Below, in pieces: positions 5,114 to 6,437 of a stretch of DNA of 6,437 nt; position 1 is the stretch's first letter; each line of letters starts with the position of its first letter. Under the pieces are notes generated by a model. It had not been told where the DNA came from, made no database searches, and saw nothing but the letters and a program-made list of their open reading frames with translations. Source of the stretch: Candidatus Peregrinibacteria bacterium (GTDB taxonomy: Bacteria > Patescibacteriota > Gracilibacteria > UBA1369 > PNNO01); the NCBI GenBank assembly GCA_030595015.1, contig JAUVDZ010000070.1, positions 1 to 6,437 of the forward strand, given 5' to 3'. Position numbers and translations under genes: made by a program.

Positions 5114-5533
5114 ATGCTCGTACCAAAGAAAATGAAATACAGAAAATTGCATCGTGGCCGAAGCCAATTAAAAGGTAAGGCAATGCGAGGAAGCTCAATG
5201 AGTTTCGGAGAATATGGGTTAAAAGCTATGACTGCCGGCGAATTAACTTCAAGACAAATTGAGGCTGCCAGAAGAGCAATTACAAACTACTGTAAACGTG
5301 GAGGTAAAATCTGGATTAGACTATTCCCAATGAAGCCTCTTACAGAAAAGGGTGCAGAGACACCAATGGGTAGTGGTAAAGGTGCGATCGATAGATATGT
5401 AGATGTAGTAAAGCCAGGAAAAATCATTTTTGAAATGGACGGTGTAGATGAAGAGACTGCCAGAGAAGCTTTAAGAAGAGCAGCTCACAAATTACCAGTT
5501 AAATGTAAAATTATTAAATCTCATAAAGCCTAA
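5114..5533 (+). CDS. rplP: 50S ribosomal protein L16
   Basis: L16 is a late-assembly protein that organises the A-site and peptidyl-transferase region. At 139 residues it has the usual length. MLVPKKMKYRKLHRGR opens the protein; FGEYGLKAM (31-39), LTSRQIEAARRAI (44-56), GKIWIRLFPMKPLTEKG (64-80), MGSGKG (85-90) and PGKIIFEMDGV (101-111) are all family landmarks. Residue 84, just before MGSGKG, is Pro where E. coli has Arg81, the residue hydroxylated by RoxA (YcfD), so that modification is not possible here. The start lies 2 nt after the rpsC TAA without a Shine-Dalgarno sequence, and the gene ends 2 nt before rpmC. Confidence 0.97.
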   Translation: MLVPKKMKYRKLHRGRSQLKGKAMRGSSMSFGEYGLKAMTAGELTSRQIEAARRAITNYCKRGGKIWIRLFPMKPLTEKGAETPMGSGKGAIDRYVDVVKPGKIIFEMDGVDEETAREALRRAAHKLPVKCKIIKSHKA

Positions 5534-5535
5534 AT

Positions 5536-5799
5536 ATGTTAACAGTACAAGAATTAAATAAATTAACAGTTAAAGAATTAGATACAGAGCTTAAAAAAGC
5601 TACTCAGGATCTATTCAAGATTAGATTTGAAATTAAAACCGGATCTTCTAAGTCAAATCATACAATTAGAAACTTAAGAAAATATAGAGCTAAGATTAAA
5701 ACTGCTAAATGCAGTTTAGAGGCTAGTGAAAAAGCAAACTTCACTGCTCAAAAAGAGGTCGTTACAAAAGAAGAAGAGCCAAAAGCTGACGAAGTGTGA
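5536..5799 (+). CDS. rpmC: 50S ribosomal protein L29 with acidic tail
   Basis: L29 is a small two-helix protein beside L23 at the exit-tunnel mouth. ELNKLTVKELDTELKKATQDLF (6-27, first helix) and the family hallmark RFEIKTG (30-36) followed by HTIRNLRKYRAKIKT (42-56, second helix) identify it. The core ends near 65; about 20 further residues are Lys/Glu-rich, ending EEEPKADEV. The last codons GAC GAA GTG TGA AAA AAA repeat, with one mismatch, the sequence at 2378-2394 downstream of rplD. The stop is TGA, shared only with rplD among the complete genes. In the rplD copy the base at the T of this TGA is C (CGA). Without the stop the frame would end at TAA 5818-5820, just before rpsQ. Start ATG 5536 is 2 nt after the rplP TAA. 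Confidence 0.95.
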   Translation: MLTVQELNKLTVKELDTELKKATQDLFKIRFEIKTGSSKSNHTIRNLRKYRAKIKTAKCSLEASEKANFTAQKEVVTKEEEPKADEV

Positions 5800-5813
5800 A
5801 AAAATAATATACT
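5786..5813 (+). promoter_or_regulatory. Possible weak internal promoter before rpsQ
   Basis: CTGACG (5786-5791, 4 of 6 to the -35 consensus) and TATACT (5808-5813, 5 of 6, the same -10 as the main promoter) are 16 bp apart. Transcription would start near 5820, giving a leader of about 7 nt for rpsQ. AT-rich sequence yields such matches easily, and the operon needs no second promoter here, so confidence is low. Confidence 0.25.
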
Positions 5814-5826
5814 AACTTAATTAATT

Positions 5827-6063
5827 ATGAGAACAAAAACAGGAACAGTGACTAGTAGAAAAATGAATAAAACTTTAGTTTTAACAGTTCACTCATACAA
5901 AACTCATCCTAAATATAAGAAAAGATATAGAGTTTCTAAAAAATTCTATGCTGATAATCCAGAGAATAAATACGAAGAAGGAGATAAAATCACTATTTAC
6001 GAAACTCGACCATTGAGCAAATTAAAGAGATGGAGTGTGGTGGAACCAAGTGCAAAATCTTAA
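5827..6063 (+). CDS. rpsQ: 30S ribosomal protein S17
   Basis: S17 is an OB-fold primary binder of 16S rRNA (5' and central domains) in the small-subunit body. 78 residues is normal (about 80). The family pattern is complete: TGTVTSRKMNKTLVLTV (5-21), HPKYKKRYRVSKKFYADNP (27-45) and GDKITIYETRPLSKLKRW (52-69), then VVE. The start is ATG 5827, preceded by TTAATTAATT with no Shine-Dalgarno sequence. It follows rpmC by 27 nt, which include a possible -10 box. TAA stop, then a 24-nt AT-rich gap to rplN. Confidence 0.97.
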   Translation: MRTKTGTVTSRKMNKTLVLTVHSYKTHPKYKKRYRVSKKFYADNPENKYEEGDKITIYETRPLSKLKRWSVVEPSAKS

Positions 6064-6087
6064 TTACTAAATTCAATCACTTAAATC

Positions 6088-6437
6088 ATGATTCAAACAG
6101 AGACTAAATTACAGGTAGCAGATAATACTGGGGCAAAATTAGTACAATGTATCAAAGTACTAGGAGGCTCAAAAAGACGATACGCAAGAATTGGAGATCT
6201 TATTGTTGTTTCTGTAAAAGAAGCTGCACCAAAAGGAATCGTAAAGAAAAAAGCTGTTGAAAGGGCAGTAGTAGTGAGAACTAAAAAAGAAATTGGAAGA
6301 AAAGATGGATCTTTTATTAGATTCGATGAAAATGCAGTTGTAATCGTTAATAAAGATCTACAGCCTAAAGGAACTCGTGTATTTGGACCAGTAGCAAGAG
6401 AATTACGTGATAAAGGATTCCAAAAAATTATCTCATT
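6088..6437 (+). CDS. rplN: 50S ribosomal protein L14, 3' end outside the window
   Basis: L14 binds 23S rRNA and forms intersubunit bridges to 16S rRNA; it is also the docking site of the silencing factor RsfS. Starting at ATG 6088 the frame reads MIQTETKLQVADNTGAKLVQ, the unmistakable L14 N terminus. It continues with CIKVLGGSKRRYARIGDLIV, VKEAAPKGIVKKK, AVVVRTKK and DGSFIRFDENAVVIVN. The last readable part is GTRVFGPVARELRDKGFQKIIS. 116 complete codons are present of an expected 122, so only the final few residues (usually LAPEV) and the stop lie beyond 6437. Position after rpsQ is the canonical spc order. No Shine-Dalgarno sequence precedes it. Confidence 0.97.
   Translation, partial: MIQTETKLQVADNTGAKLVQCIKVLGGSKRRYARIGDLIVVSVKEAAPKGIVKKKAVERAVVVRTKKEIGRKDGSFIRFDENAVVIVNKDLQPKGTRVFGPVARELRDKGFQKIIS

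Overview
The window is a bacterial ribosomal-protein operon (the S10/spc cluster) in a compact, AT-rich genome. The + strand reads L3, L4, L23, L2, S19, L22, S3, L16, L29, S17 and the start of L14, in the canonical bacterial order. Two lysine-rich genes of unknown function lie upstream. All genes are on the + strand and use the standard code: UGA never occurs inside a reading frame and UGG encodes Trp. No gene has a usable Shine-Dalgarno sequence. Starts sit in AT-rich stretches, often overlapping the previous stop (TAATG) or 2 nt after it. The small L3, the L3 motif SHHHREPGSIG, the L16 sequence and the SD-less layout suggest a Patescibacteria/CPR-type organism. That placement is inference and only moderately secure.

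Region by region. Positions 1-278 hold the 3' end of an unknown gene, coupled by TAATG to an unknown 212-residue basic protein (278-916). Positions 917-1070 are the operon's control region: an A8 tract, a near-consensus sigma70 promoter (TTGACT, 17-bp spacer, TATACT) and a leader of about 95 nt. The leader has an 11-bp stem (1001-1011 with 1041-1051) and two tiny overlapping ORFs. The operon starts at rplC; rpsJ (S10), usually just upstream of rplC, is not in the window. From 1071 to 6437 eleven r-protein genes are packed with gaps from -1 to 39 nt, except a 73-nt gap after rplD.

The most unusual signal is in the C-terminal tails. The extensions of L4, L22 and S3, lying just beyond the conserved folds, carry short GC-rich patches (about 52-56% G+C by direct count, against about 25% in the sequence next to the L4 and L22 patches). 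The patches share a nucleotide repeat beginning AGCTCTA, read in the same phase in all three genes. A shorter fragment of the family lies at the end of L29. Only rplD and rpmC end in TGA, and both TGAs fall within repeat-related sequence; every other complete gene ends in TAA. In rplD the repeat is followed by an open alternative frame that ends with a lysine-rich tail and TAA 8 nt before rplW. This suggests a frameshift or repeat-driven remodelling of the L4 C terminus. The pattern resembles a small palindromic element family inserted into disordered tails, comparable in principle to the Rickettsia palindromic elements.

The gene products assemble together: L3, L4, L23, L2, L22, L16, L29 and L14 into the large subunit, and S19, S3 and S17 into the small subunit. 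One main promoter with a structured leader, plus tight coupling, would keep their synthesis coordinated.
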